A stretch of DNA of 64,000 nt from positions 310,001 through 374,000 of the forward strand of contig NZ_BAZK01000004.1 of the NCBI RefSeq assembly GCF_001310815.1. The letters are read 5' to 3'. Positions 1 through 11,859 of the stretch are shown here, one piece after another. A program made the position numbers and the translations under genes. Position 1 is the stretch's first letter. Every line of letters begins with the position of its first letter. The DNA comes from Pseudovibrio denitrificans JCM 12308. Lineage in GTDB: Bacteria > Pseudomonadota > Alphaproteobacteria > Rhizobiales > Stappiaceae. The notes beneath the pieces were generated by a model. The model was given only the letters and a program-made list of their open reading frames with translations. It was not told where the DNA came from and did not search any database.

Positions 1-665
1 AGGAAGTAATCAACCGTCTGCTCACTTGTCCATGCATCTGCTGGCTTTTCCGGATACTGGGCCATGTTGATGCCTGTGTGAGTAAAGCCTGGCACAAACA
101 AGTGAACTGAGATCGGGGCATTCGCCTCTCGCAGCTCATGGCTGAGCTGTTCACTGATGACTTTCACCCCGGCCTTGGTCGTGTTGTATGCTGGATTACC
201 GGGAGGTGTTGTGATCCCTTGCTTTGAGCCGGTGTTGATCACAACAGCCGGACGATTTGCTTCCACCATGCGCGGCAGAAAAGCATGAACGCCATAAATC
301 ACACCAAACAAGTTCACGGAGAGGAGTTTCTTCCAGTTCTCCATCTCACCCCAGCTTGATGAAGGTATCTCAATCCCGGCATTGTTCATGAGAACGGCGA
401 CATCACCAGCCGCAAAGGCTTTGTCCGCCAAAGCGTTCACTTGGCTCTCATTAGAAACATCCGTCGGAACGCCAATCACAGTCGCACCCTCAGACGCAGC
501 AGAACGAACCTCATCAACTGCCGCGTCAAGTCGTGCTCCGGGAAGATCTGCCAGAACCACGCCAAGCCCGCGCTGAGCAAATCGAAGGGCGGCAACTTTG
601 CCCACCCCACTTGCTGCACCTGTAACGACTGCCAAACCACCGAGTTCAAGAGCTTCTTTAAACAT
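1..665 (-). CDS. SDR-family oxidoreductase, 3' end outside the window
   Basis: Read on the minus strand from an ATG at 663-665, this frame stays open to the window edge, giving about 221 residues. It shows the classical short-chain dehydrogenase signature: a Rossmann glycine motif TGAASGVG near residue 16, an NNAG motif near residue 94, and the catalytic YxxxK as YNTTK near residue 160. It is expected to be a cytosolic NAD(P)-dependent oxidoreductase. The substrate cannot be inferred. The C-terminus is cut off by the window boundary. It lies downstream of mutB on the same strand, but a terminator at 872-912 and about 270 bp separate them, so it is probably a separate transcription unit. Confidence 0.85.
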   Translation of the reverse strand, partial: MFKEALELGGLAVVTGAASGVGKVAALRFAQRGLGVVLADLPGARLDAAVDEVRSAASEGATVIGVPTDVSNESQVNALADKAFAAGDVAVLMNNAGIEIPSSSWGEMENWKKLLSVNLFGVIYGVHAFLPRMVEANRPAVVINTGSKQGITTPPGNPAYNTTKAGVKVISEQLSHELREANAPISVHLFVPGFTHTGINMAQYPEKPADAWTSEQTVDYF

Positions 666-871
666 TGTTATTCGCCTGATGACTGGGAGTTCTAATACTG
701 AAGGAGATCTGTTCCTTTCACCTCACCTATATGAGCTTGAAACATTAAGGGTTCATTGCAGCTCGGGTCGCAGACATCTGCTCGCCGGTTAAAGCCAGCC
801 ACCTATAGCGAATGATGGGAGAGGGAGCGGCAAACCGGACTTGCCCATCCTCCTATCGAGTAACGCGGACA

Positions 872-912
872 TAAAAAAGCGAAGGCGAGAACAATCGTCC
901 CGCCTTCGCTAA
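872..912 (-). terminator. Rho-independent terminator after mutAB
   Basis: On the minus strand a 10-bp perfect stem (AGCGAAGGCG at 901-910 paired with CGCCTTCGCT at 879-888) is followed by a run of six T. It begins about 28 nt after the mutB stop codon and fits an intrinsic terminator for the mutA-mutB transcript. Confidence 0.85.
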
Positions 913-937
913 AATCAATCATGATCTGCTGAGATGT

Positions 938-3102
<2,165 letters not shown>

Positions 3103-3106
<4 letters not shown>

Positions 3107-5102
3107 ATTGCCTCCACTTCATCAGCCAGCGAAACGCCAACCACTTCAAAACATGTCTTCAGTTCAGCAAGCATATCACAGCCTTGGTATATGGTCCCAT
3201 CAAGGCCATTCTCGGTCAGCTCCGTCATCAGTTCCTTCGGACGACCCGCCAGCGTCACACGCTTGGCGCCTGCTGCTTTAAGCTCTTTCAAAACAGCAAC
3301 AGCCTGTTCTTCGTAAACTTTGTCAGAGGAACAGATACACGCAATCTTCGCATCACTGATGCGGAAACAGGAGATCAGATCATCAAGGCTCTCAAAGTGC
3401 TTTCCACCTCCGCTGACGAACCCGCCAGCCGCATAAAAGTTGCTGGTGAATGTTGAACGGGTAGTATGTTGAGCCACAGGGCCCAACGTTGCCAGGAACA
3501 CCTTTGGTGAGTTCCCCTGAGTTTCCTTGAAGGCCTCTGCCTTGTCCCGGAGGCTTTCAAACGGTGTCGCCAGTCGTGTCAGCTTCAGGGCGTGACAATC
3601 ATTATCACCCAGCTGCTTACGGCTTGCCTGAATATCGACCAATCCGGCACCATCACTCAGCGCTTTGGCAACAGCTTCAATCAACTGTCCATCGGGGCTT
3701 GGTTCCGGAAGGTCTTTACGGGTCGCTATCTCACCGATCTGATCCGTATCTGCCTTCAGAACTTCCACATCTGCCTCTCCCAGATTGGGGAAGGCACTTG
3801 TACCCGTCAGAGGGTGGCGTCCAGTGGCAACCAACTTATCCTCTTCTGCACGCGCTGCGGTAACATCAGCATAGATCAAACCAGATTGCAGAGCCTCAAG
3901 AACACCGCCTTCTTTCTCAATCTTCTGGAAGTAACCCCAAGCCGCATTGGCCAGCTCTTCTGTACGCTCTTCAACAAGACCACTACCGGCAGCTGGGTCA
4001 CTCACCTGCGCCAGATTGCTTTCTTCTACCAGAATAAGCTGAGTGTTGCGGGCAATGCGGCGCGCAAAAGCATTTGGCAGACCAAGAGCGCTGGTGAATG
4101 GAAGCACGCTCACACTGTCAGCGCCGCCAATGCCGGCAGCAAACGCAGCCACTGTGGTGCGCAGCATGTTCACCCATGGATCACGTTTGCTCATCATGCG
4201 CCAGCTGGTCTCCATATGAAGATGCAGCTTTTGGGATGGCATCTGAGCAGCATCCAGTAGGCGGGCCCACAACTGGCGCATCGCACGCGCTTTAACGATA
4301 GTACCAAACTGATCCGCGCTCGCACTCAGGCAGGCAGATACGTGTTTGGGCAGATCTTCGGCAGGAATGCCGCCCTTTTCCAGTATGCGCATATAGTAAA
4401 GCAGGCTGGAAAGGGTCAGGCCCAGCTCCTGAACGCTGTTGGCACCCGTATCGTGATAGCAACGGCCATCACCACGCAGCAAGCTGCCCTGAATGCCGTT
4501 GTTGCGAGCGTATCCCGCAAGGTCTTGAGCGCGCTGCTCAAGGCGTTCAAAGGAGTTGCGTACCCGACCGGAGCTGACAAACACACTGAGAGGATCAGAG
4601 ACACCTTGAACAGTCAGTTGATCAGAAGGAACGCCCAGCCGCTTGCAGGTTTCAACCAGCAAAGCAAGGGTCGCGCTGCCTTCATAGCCACATTCAAGGC
4701 GGAAATCGATGAGATCAGGCTTTACATCATCAAGCAGTTTCAGCATGTCATCAATACGCTGAACGCTCAGTCCACCGCCAAGAATACGCGGAGAAGCAGG
4801 CAGAACCAGCTCGATGCCGTCAGCCCCACCTTCCAGGTCTTCCAGCATCTGGCGTTGGCCTCGGAAATGACGGGATGATCACTGCGTTGAATGATCTTCC
4901 AAGGGCGAGAGCTCTCCCTCAATTGCAATGGAGCGCTGTCGGTGCGTCCTTGGTATAACGGCTTGTTCTCAAGGCCACCTGCAATTGGTGTGTTTAGTGC
5001 ATCCAGAGCGGCGCCTTTAAGGGCACGCAGAGCAGATGCTTCCCAGTCACTTTGTGTTGCTTCTAGGAAATCGCTTGGAAAATCAATGTTTTGCATGTCC
5101 AT
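3103..5102 (-). CDS. mutA: Methylmalonyl-CoA mutase, small subunit (one frame break)
   Basis: Two overlapping frames together encode about 666 residues of the MutA subunit. The first (from the ATG at 5100-5102, preceded by AGAAGGA) carries the N-terminal mutase region including [12 protein letters not shown]. It loses homology after ISEANA, and the family resumes in the other frame as [12 protein letters not shown]. The break lies at about 4850-4851, where GCC-AGATG should be GCC-CAG-ATG, so one C appears to be missing. The subunit lacks the B12 DxHxxG motif, as expected for the non-catalytic partner. It is the first gene of the mutA-mutB operon. Because the rest of the reading frame is intact, sequence error is more likely than loss of function. 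Confidence 0.9.
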
Positions 5103-5845
5103 CCCATGTCCTTCTGGTAACTTTATACGAAGGAACCTTTGATGGTTTCAAGCTATGCGTTAGGACGAGATTGGAAAACAACTGGCCCAAACACTGCGTA
5201 AATTGCAGAACTACTGATGTGACAAAGGCTGGATAGATTTCGCATTAGCTTAATTTATCCTAAACTTGTCGCAATTGACCCTAGGGCATGTAACGCTGTT
5301 ACTATTGCCGAGAGCTAAGCAGTAGTTTCGTACTCTTACTATAGATTTTTCGGAATTACTGCCAATTAGCTCCTAGGTAAAACTGTTGGAGTAGTGAGTT
5401 TTATGGGGCAACAGTGGGGGCACTATTTACAGGTGCTCTGAATACTTAGAGGTTAGTTGATCTACCTCCGAAAATGAGAATGACGGTATTGCCGAGATTG
5501 CTGTAAGAACAAGTGGTCTGAGAGTAATACAAGCATACATGAGATGGTGACATCTTGTCAGCGCGAGGCAATTCAAAGAATTGCCCGTGACGAACAAAGA
5601 CAGCGTTTAACAGGCGTGCGAACAACTACTCAATACGAGAGAACAGGCCAAGGCCAAACTCCGTAAAGTCGCCGTCCTGCGCTGAGCCGCCATTCAAGAC
5701 TGAGAGTTTTCGAATTTACCTGCGCAAACAATGGGTTTGCGAAAGTGAGTTGGCATGCCTCCGGTATGTCAGGTGGGCAAGTGCGTCTTCAATCCGGCGA
5801 CACAAGAGCGAGTGCTGCGCGGATAGAAACGGGAAGGCAGGGCAA
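5103..5845. other. Long intergenic region between mutA and the LuxR-type gene
   Basis: About 740 bp between divergent genes. No frame here resembles a protein I recognise on either strand. It must hold the mutA promoter and the promoter of the LuxR-type gene. The only clear structure I see is the 19-bp interrupted palindrome at 5567-5585. The base composition is more AT-rich than the flanking genes. Confidence 0.6.
5567..5585. promoter_or_regulatory. 19-bp palindrome upstream of the LuxR-type gene
   Basis: GGCAATTC-AAA-GAATTGCC is a perfect 8-bp inverted repeat with a 3-bp centre. It lies about 260 bp upstream of the LuxR-type ATG. Its size and symmetry resemble a dimeric regulator operator of the lux-box type. 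It could equally be an RNA hairpin, though no T-run follows it. Confidence 0.4.
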
Positions 5846-6547
5846 ATGAACGATACTTCAGATATCGAAGCAAAGGTAAAAGCGATTTCAGAAGCACGGG
5901 CAGCGAAACCCGTTCTGGACATTGTGGAGTCCTATCTAAGACGATTGGGTGCATCCCATATCCTCATCACAGGTCTTCCTATGCCAAACCGAACAATTGA
6001 CAGTTTGGTTCATAGGTTCCGTTGGCCGGATGAGAGAAATGGCGGTGTTGAGCGGACAACCCTGAGCGCTGGTGATAGTGCTCTTATGCTCGGCCTGTCC
6101 GGCAACCGTCCGGTTGTCTGGTCAGTTTCCGGCACAGACACAGGCAATTCTGAGCTTTTTGCCGCAATAGGCGAGGGCGCTCGGGTCATGGTGATCCCGG
6201 TAGATGCGCTTCATCCATTCCAGGCAATGGTGGTCGGCGCTGGGCATCAGATTGCTGCTGAACCTTACGATCTGGCATCATTGGAAATCGTCTGCTCCGC
6301 AGCTTTCCGCCGTCTGTTCGAACTGGGTGTAATTTCAGATCAAAGACCGGGCGATTTATCAGCCCGTGAGCGCCGTGTTCTGGAACTGACAGCGCTGGGC
6401 AAGACTGCGCACGAAATCGCTGAGCTTCTGGAGATTTCTCAAAGAACAGTCCATGCGCACTTGCAGAACGCAAGCGCCAAGCTCAACGCATCCAACAAAA
6501 CCCATACGGTGGTTGAAGCGTTGCGGTACGGTCAGATCAAAATCTGA
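5846..6547 (+). CDS. LuxR-type transcriptional regulator, orphan
   Basis: A 233-residue regulator. The C-terminal 64 residues (170-233) form a GerE/LuxR helix-turn-helix, with LSARERRVLELTALGKT and QRTVHAHLQNASAKL as the recognition region. Residues 20-160 look like a divergent autoinducer-binding-type sensor domain, judged by size and by patches such as GARVMVIPVDALHPFQ, but this assignment is weak. No luxI-type synthase lies in the window, so it would be a LuxR solo. The ATG at 5846 is preferred over an in-frame start 96 nt upstream because GGAAGGCAGGG lies just before it and the domain begins right after. A hairpin terminator follows at 6571-6606. Confidence 0.82.
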   Translation: MNDTSDIEAKVKAISEARAAKPVLDIVESYLRRLGASHILITGLPMPNRTIDSLVHRFRWPDERNGGVERTTLSAGDSALMLGLSGNRPVVWSVSGTDTGNSELFAAIGEGARVMVIPVDALHPFQAMVVGAGHQIAAEPYDLASLEIVCSAAFRRLFELGVISDQRPGDLSARERRVLELTALGKTAHEIAELLEISQRTVHAHLQNASAKLNASNKTHTVVEALRYGQIKI

Positions 6548-6570
6548 CAAAGCTTATCGAAGACATGAGA

Positions 6571-6606
6571 AAAGCAGGCTCATTCCCGATGGGCCTGCTT
6601 CTTGGT
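6571..6606 (+). terminator. Terminator-like hairpin after the LuxR-type gene
   Basis: An 8-bp stem AAGCAGGC (6572-6579) pairs with GCCTGCTT (6593-6600) around a 13-nt loop, followed by a pyrimidine-rich CTTCTTGG rather than a clean T-run. It lies 24 nt after the stop codon. Confidence 0.55.
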
Positions 6607-6669
6607 GTATCAGACACTCAGATTTGGAGCGCTTAAAACCCTGACGGAATAGTATCGGTTACCATCTTG

Positions 6670-7057
6670 CTAGGTGATTTCAGCAAGCCCCGGCACACGA
6701 GCAACGATTTCATCCGTGAACTCCGGTCCGGCTTTTTCGCGAGTATACTCAACAGTCTCTTTCGCGACTTTTTGAATATCCTCAACAGTGAGCCCAAGGG
6801 TGGTCATTTCGTTCAAGCAGCAAGCACACCAACGCTGGCGTTCATCTTGCTAGCCAGACCGCCAAAAAGGCCCTTGTTTTCGGTCGCTTCGTCGATGGCG
6901 AGAAAACCTTCCGCAGCTGGAAAGGCCTCCAGTAGGGTCTCGACTTCTTCTCTGGTGCTGTTCTTTGCAATGAAGTTCAGCATGATCCTACAGCAGGTTC
7001 TACCTTTTCGGGATCCAACCCGGTTTTTTCGGTAATGCGATCAACAAGTATATGCAT
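6670..7057 (-). pseudogene. Small helical protein of unknown function, broken by two frame shifts
   Basis: On the minus strand an ATG at 7055-7057 with GGGGGACTGGAG upstream opens a frame reading MHILVDRITEKTGLDPEKVEPAVG. It stops early, continues in another frame as LNFIAKNSTREEVETLLEAFP...LFGGLASKMNASVGVLAA, and finishes in a third frame as TLGLTVEDIQKVAKETVEYTR...VPGLAEIT with a TAG at 6670-6672. Rejoined, it is about 129 residues and resembles a small alphaproteobacterial family with a glycine-rich centre and a GLxxxDIQxVAKE segment. I know of no function. Both breaks (about 6986 and about 6817) look like single missing bases, so this may be an intact gene with sequence errors rather than a true pseudogene. 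Confidence 0.7.
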
Positions 7058-7437
7058 CGTGATCTCCAGTCCCCCAATAAATCTAATATAGTGACGATTG
7101 GGTCCAATGTTAGGGACAACGGAACAGGCTCGTTAGCATTGGGTGATTTCATAAGTTCGAAATCCGGGCCTAATCCCGTATGTTTCCAAAAAGATTCTGC
7201 GTTGCTTGGCCTCTTGCGTGCCTTTGTTCTTCAAAGTATCGCCCACGCACCTTAAAAGAGTTTAACCGACCTGTTTAAACAGTCTGCCGAATTACAAGTG
7301 GTTACCAGGGCAAAGCCATAGCTTTGACTTTGGAAACTATGTTAGAGCTTCTTACAGCCTCATATCTACGCAGTGACCTGCGTACTATCCCATCCTACAG
7401 GTGATAAACACGAGCCTGCACTACAAAGGAATGAATC
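7058..7437. other. Intergenic region before the dipeptidase
   Basis: About 380 bp between the divergent small gene and the dipeptidase gene. I see no protein-like frame, hairpin or repeat that I would defend. The start region of the dipeptidase has AAAGGAATGAATC just upstream of its ATG, a good ribosome binding site. Confidence 0.5.
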
Positions 7438-8826
7438 ATGTCGAATCTCGACAAAGTCCTTGATCGTATTGATCAAAATTTGGATCAAAGTCTCGATCGG
7501 TTGTTTGAACTCCTGCGCATCAAGAGCATTTCCACCGATCCTGAATATAAGGGGGACTGCCGCGAAGCAGCTGAGTGGATGGCACGTGAGCTGACTGCAA
7601 TTGGCATTCCTTCTGAGGTCAGAGACACCACCGGCCATCCAATGGTCGTCGGTCACCGCGTAGCAGATGGCAAGCCGGGACCACACGTTTTGTTCTATGG
7701 CCATTATGATGTGCAGCCGGTTGATCCGATTGAGCTTTGGAACGCTGATCCGTTTGATCCGCAGATTGTGACCCGCAAAGACGGCTCCAAAATGATTGTT
7801 GCCCGTGGTGCAAATGATGATAAAGGCCAGCTGATGACCTTTGTGGAAGCTGTTCGTGCCTGGGTTGAAGAAACCGGCGATGTGCCTATCAACATCTCTG
7901 TTCTGCTGGAAGGCGAGGAAGAGAGCGGCTCCCCATCTTTGCAGCCATTCTTGGATGCGAACAAAGAAGAGCTGTCCAAAGATCTCGCCCTCGTGTGTGA
8001 CACCTCCATGTGGGACAAGGACACACCAGCAATCTCCGTTATGCTGCGTGGTCTGGTTGGCGAAGAAATCACCCTTAAAGGCCCAAGCAAAGACTTGCAC
8101 TCCGGCATGTACGGCGGTGCTGCGCGCAACCCGCTTCATGTGCTGTCTGACATGGTTGCTGGCCTTCGCGATGAGAACGGCAGCATCACACTGCCAGGCT
8201 TTTATGATGATGTTCCGGAACTACCAGAAGACGTCAAAGAGATGTGGCAGAACCTCGGTTTCTCAACCGAGGAGTTCCTCGGTGGTATCGGTCTGAAGGA
8301 CCTGGGCGGCGAAAAAGATCGCTCCGGTCTGGAACAGATCTGGGCGCGACCAACCTGCGAAGTAAATGGCCTTTGGGGTGGTTACACTGGCGCTGGCTTC
8401 AAAACCGTTATCCCGGCTGAAGCCCATGCAAAAGTATCCTTCCGTCTTGTTGGTGATCAGGATCCTGAGAAAATCAGAGAAGCATTCCGCTCTTATCTGA
8501 AGTCCAAAACACCAGCAGACTTCGAGCTTGAACTGCACCCACATGGTGGCGATCGCGCCCTGCGTATGGATTTTGATGCACCTGCTCTGGCAAAGGGCCG
8601 TGCGGCTCTGTCAGCTGAATGGGACAAGCCAGCAGCACTGGTTGGCTGTGGTGGTTCCATCCCAATCGTGGGCAGCTTCAAGCGCACTTTGGACATGGAT
8701 AGCCTGCTCATCGGCTTTGGTCTGGACGAAGATCAGATCCACTCACCAAATGAGAAGTATGAACTCAAGAGCTTCCACAAAGGCATCCGATCCTGGGCAC
8801 GCGTTCTGGAAGAGCTGGCCAAGTAA
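7438..8826 (+). CDS. M20-family metallo-dipeptidase
   Basis: A 462-residue cytosolic di-zinc peptidase of the M20 (DapE/ArgE/carnosine dipeptidase) superfamily. The metal and catalytic motifs are in order: GHYDVQP (about 88-94), GANDDKGQ (about 123-130), EGEEESGS (about 158-165) with the general-base Glu, CDTSMWDKD (about 186-194), and the late His in DQIHSPNE near residue 436. The dimerisation (lid) domain occupies roughly 200-360. Length and motif spacing fit the CNDP-like dipeptidases more than DapE. The substrate is probably a dipeptide or N-acyl amino acid, but this is not determinable here. It appears monocistronic and is followed by a hairpin at 8845-8871. Confidence 0.92.
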   Translation: MSNLDKVLDRIDQNLDQSLDRLFELLRIKSISTDPEYKGDCREAAEWMARELTAIGIPSEVRDTTGHPMVVGHRVADGKPGPHVLFYGHYDVQPVDPIELWNADPFDPQIVTRKDGSKMIVARGANDDKGQLMTFVEAVRAWVEETGDVPINISVLLEGEEESGSPSLQPFLDANKEELSKDLALVCDTSMWDKDTPAISVMLRGLVGEEITLKGPSKDLHSGMYGGAARNPLHVLSDMVAGLRDENGSITLPGFYDDVPELPEDVKEMWQNLGFSTEEFLGGIGLKDLGGEKDRSGLEQIWARPTCEVNGLWGGYTGAGFKTVIPAEAHAKVSFRLVGDQDPEKIREAFRSYLKSKTPADFELELHPHGGDRALRMDFDAPALAKGRAALSAEWDKPAALVGCGGSIPIVGSFKRTLDMDSLLIGFGLDEDQIHSPNEKYELKSFHKGIRSWARVLEELAK

Positions 8827-8844
8827 TCTGCTTTTGACCATTTT

Positions 8845-8871
8845 AGCCCCGGACATCCTTTGTTCGGGGCT
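8845..8871 (+). terminator. Hairpin after the dipeptidase gene
   Basis: A 10-bp stem with one G-T wobble (AGCCCCGGAC with GTTCGGGGCT) starts 18 nt after the stop codon. There is no downstream T-run, so it may act as an RNA 3' end stabiliser or a weak terminator before the LOG-family gene. Confidence 0.5.
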
Positions 8872-8923
8872 CATACCTCATAATTGAATATGTGTTTTGG
8901 GCTCGGCCGACTGGAGAATTGAA

Positions 8924-9505
8924 ATGGCATCTATCTGCGTATTTTGCGGATCATCAATCGGGAAACGCCCGGAATATGAAGCAGCAGCACGCCTGCTCGG
9001 TACCGAAATCGCTAAGCGTGGCAACCGTTTGGTCTATGGTGGTGCGGAAGTTGGCTTAATGGGCGTTGTTGCAAACGCAGCGCTGGAAGCGGGCGGAGAA
9101 GTGGTTGGCGTTCTGCCAGAAGCTCTGGCCGCGAAAGAACTTGCGCACAGATCCTTGACAGACCTTCACATCGTCGGCTCCATGCATGAACGCAAAGCCA
9201 TGATGGCAGATCTGTCAGATGCGTTCGTCGCGCTGCCGGGCGGCATTGGCACCATGGAAGAACTCTTCGAGGTCTGGACATGGGGGCAGCTGGGTTACCA
9301 CAACAAACCGTGCGGTCTTTACAACGCAAACGGTTTTTATGGGCGTATGCTGGCATTCCTGGATTTCATGGAGGAAGAAGCATTCATGAAGAAGACCCAC
9401 CGCGACATGCTTCTGGTCGGTGATAATCCAACGCAGCTTCTGGATCAGATTGAAAACTATCAGGCTCCAATTGGTCACAAGTGGATCACCCGCGCAGAGA
9501 CCTAA
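8924..9505 (+). CDS. LOG-family protein (nucleoside 5'-monophosphate phosphoribohydrolase type)
   Basis: A 193-residue lysine-decarboxylase-like (LOG/TIGR00730) protein. The diagnostic PGGxGTxxE motif appears as PGGIGTMEELFEVWTWGQLG near residues 104-123, and the N-terminus has the Rossmann-like start ICVFCGSS. Members cleave nucleoside 5'-monophosphates, including cytokinin ribotides. The old annotation as lysine decarboxylase is wrong for this family. The start at 8924 is chosen because CTGGAGAATTGA precedes it and the homologous region begins at once. It is on the same strand as the dipeptidase, about 100 bp downstream. Confidence 0.92.
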   Translation: MASICVFCGSSIGKRPEYEAAARLLGTEIAKRGNRLVYGGAEVGLMGVVANAALEAGGEVVGVLPEALAAKELAHRSLTDLHIVGSMHERKAMMADLSDAFVALPGGIGTMEELFEVWTWGQLGYHNKPCGLYNANGFYGRMLAFLDFMEEEAFMKKTHRDMLLVGDNPTQLLDQIENYQAPIGHKWITRAET

Positions 9506-9537
9506 AAGCACAATGATTGCAGGCTGATCTTCGAGCC

Positions 9538-10443
9538 TTAGTCCTGCAAATATCTTGGCAAGCGTGAAGGTTCGTTGGTCAGATAAAGAGCACCCAGCAA
9601 GAACGCAAAGCCGACAGCTTGCCCTAGGCCCAGTGGCTCTGAAAACAGCAGGTATCCAGTCAAAATGGCGAGGCCAAACTCAATAAAGCCAGTAGTGTAG
9701 GCCGTTTTGCGACCAGAACGATCTGAGCTTCCATAGGCAAGCAAGAGCTGCGGCAACAAACCCGCAATCAATGCCAATCCCAATATCGGCAATGTGCTTG
9801 GAGCAGTGCTCACGCTCTGCCAAAGCTTCAACTCCACCAGTGCAAATGGAACAGCTGTCACAACAGCCCCGGCAAAAATGCAGGCGGCGATGGAAAGGGA
9901 TGGCAGATAACTCGGAGTTTTGCGACTAACCAGTTGCAAGCCGCCATAACACAGCGGCCCAACCAAACCGATTGCTACTGCAACAAAATCCACGTCAGGC
10001 AAAGGTGTCGAAGCAATGATGATCAGCAGAGCGCCAAATACCAATCCGAGTGTCAGCTTGTCGCTGCCACGCAGTTTTGCTCCTCCAATAGCCCGCAAGA
10101 TCACGAGCAGAGCAGGGTAGGAGAAGAACAGGCTGGCTGCGAGATAAATCGGCAGAACGCTCAGAGCATAAAAGTAGCTCCATGCTCCCAGTCCCATGAT
10201 CATCCCAAACAGCACATATTGCCGGCTGCTCGGGCCGGATTTAAGTGCTTGAGGCAGATAGGGGGCCAGTAATACAGCAGGCAGGATATAACGCAGAAGA
10301 ACAGCAGAGCCGGGAGAAATACCAGCAGAAAAGCCGATCTTGGCAAAATAGGGAATGCTGCCAAAGCAAACCGCGCCCAGACCCAAAGCAATCAGGCTCA
10401 CAATTCTGTGGCCAGTGCCTTCACTTTTAAATCCATGAAACAT
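9538..10443 (-). CDS. EamA/DMT-family transporter
   Basis: A 301-residue inner-membrane protein with about ten hydrophobic segments and the internal two-fold EamA repeat (first half about 15-145, second half about 160-290). PYLPQALKSG and the SxxDRSGRKTAY loop separate helices. DMT exporters move metabolites or amino acids out by proton exchange. The substrate is unknown. It is convergent with the LOG-family gene and the two stop codons are only about 30 bp apart. The next gene on the minus strand, the haloacid dehalogenase, starts about 850 bp upstream. Confidence 0.85.
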   Translation of the reverse strand: MFHGFKSEGTGHRIVSLIALGLGAVCFGSIPYFAKIGFSAGISPGSAVLLRYILPAVLLAPYLPQALKSGPSSRQYVLFGMIMGLGAWSYFYALSVLPIYLAASLFFSYPALLVILRAIGGAKLRGSDKLTLGLVFGALLIIIASTPLPDVDFVAVAIGLVGPLCYGGLQLVSRKTPSYLPSLSIAACIFAGAVVTAVPFALVELKLWQSVSTAPSTLPILGLALIAGLLPQLLLAYGSSDRSGRKTAYTTGFIEFGLAILTGYLLFSEPLGLGQAVGFAFLLGALYLTNEPSRLPRYLQD

Positions 10444-10632
10444 GAAGTGTAAGTAACGTCGACTGCTTCTGCTCTTTCAAAACTGCTGGCCTTAAAGCCG
10501 CCACAAATATGAAACCTGAGGCAGCTAAGAGCAAGTTTATTTGCCAGACCAACAGTGTTTGAGTTCAGATGGCCACAGAAAACCGCACTGCATGCTTGAG
10601 TATGCCAGCCTGAAGTCAGTTGCACTCAAGGT

Positions 10633-11294
10633 TTACCCCAGAGCAGGAAGCCCGCTCAGATCTTTCAGAACTGCAGACGGAGAAAGGTCAGCATACTCAT
10701 CAGGCATCTGTGAGCGATTGATCCAGACTGTACGCATGCCATACTTGGTGGCACCGGCAATATCCCACCGGTTGCTGGACTGGAAGGAAATCGCTTCCGG
10801 ATACAAGCGGAAATGTGTTGTCACCAGATCATAAACGTCAGGATGTGGCTTGTAGGTCTGTACCGGATCAACAGAGAAAACCTCGTCAAAACAATCCGTG
10901 ATGCCTGCATTCTTAAGCGCACCGTCCATCATCTTCATCGGTGCGTTGGAAAGGATTGCCAGCTTGGAGCCACGCTCACGCAGATCTTTCAGCAACTGCG
11001 GAACTTCCGGGTAGCAGTCTAACTCCCAGTAGGCGGCGAGCAGCTCATCGCGAGCTCCCTTGTTGCTTCAGGAACCAGCGCAAATGCGGTATCCAGTGCC
11101 TGAATGGTAAGCTCCCAGAAATCCACATACTGCCCCATCAGAGAACGGACCCAGGAATACTCCAGTTGCTTCTCACGCCAGATGGATGAGAGTTTTTTGC
11201 CCTCAGGACCCACGGCACCCATATGCTTTCTGGCGGCAGCATGCACGTCAAAAAGGGTTCCATAGGCGTCAAAAACATAAACTGAGTGGCTCAT
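10633..11294 (-). CDS. Haloacid dehalogenase, type II (one frame break)
   Basis: Two frames join into a 220-residue HAD-superfamily protein. The first starts at the ATG 11292-11294 with the nucleophile motif FDAYGTLFD and the WREKQLEYSWVRSLM segment characteristic of L-2-haloacid dehalogenases. The second holds motif II (LSNAP), motif III (TYKPHPDVY) and motif IV (SSNRWDIAGA). The break is at about 11051, where CTC-GCG-ATG should read CTC-CGC-GAT, one missing C. The family hydrolyses L-2-haloalkanoic acids via an Asp ester, and a 2-haloacid substrate is likely though not proved. With the base restored all catalytic motifs are present, so I treat it as a functional gene. Confidence 0.85.
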
Positions 11295-11859
11295 CTCTGC
11301 TCTCCGGCTCCACACCAAGCGTCAAGATTGGCAAATTCCAATACCCCTAAGAAAGCGATGTGATGAGGTTTCGTCAAGGCATGGGAAATACGTGTTCCCT
11401 ATGCTTTGGGTGCATAAATTTAACAATTGTCTCCTGAAAACAATATTTCACTCTCAAAACCCATGTTCGCGCACAAAACAATTCCAGAATCTTTAGCCAG
11501 CTCTGCAGAAGGTTGCGGCAATCTCAAAAGTCCTTGAAACGTTAATGCGTTAAAACTGTGCAAAAGAACAATGAAGAGGCCTCACGCCCGCAAAATACAA
11601 GCTCGTCCCGGCTCGCAATGTAATTGCGTATTCTTGCCTGATATCTGGTTGCTGTGACATTTAGTTGCGTTTCAAGCTTAATTTTGCCGCCCACGATAAC
11701 TCTTAGGACTTCCGTATTGGGCATGATGTCTGCACTCTGGTGCTTTGTCTTCTTTGTCGAGAGTATGGTTGACCCCATTTGAATTCTCAGGTCGACTGAC
11801 AAAAGATAATAGGGCGGGGCCTGTTTGGCTCATAAGCGACTTTTGAGGAGAGATTTATT
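11295..11859. other. Intergenic region before the aminotransferase gene
   Basis: About 565 bp between divergent genes. A minus-strand frame of 86 codons at 11542-11802 does not resemble any protein I know and has no convincing ribosome binding site. The region presumably holds the promoters of the haloacid dehalogenase and the aminotransferase. GAGGAGAG at 11845-11852 is the ribosome binding site of the latter. Confidence 0.5.

Noticed and set aside
11542-11802. 86-codon minus-strand frame upstream of the aminotransferase
   Set aside because: No ribosome binding site, no family pattern, and it spans the probable promoter region.
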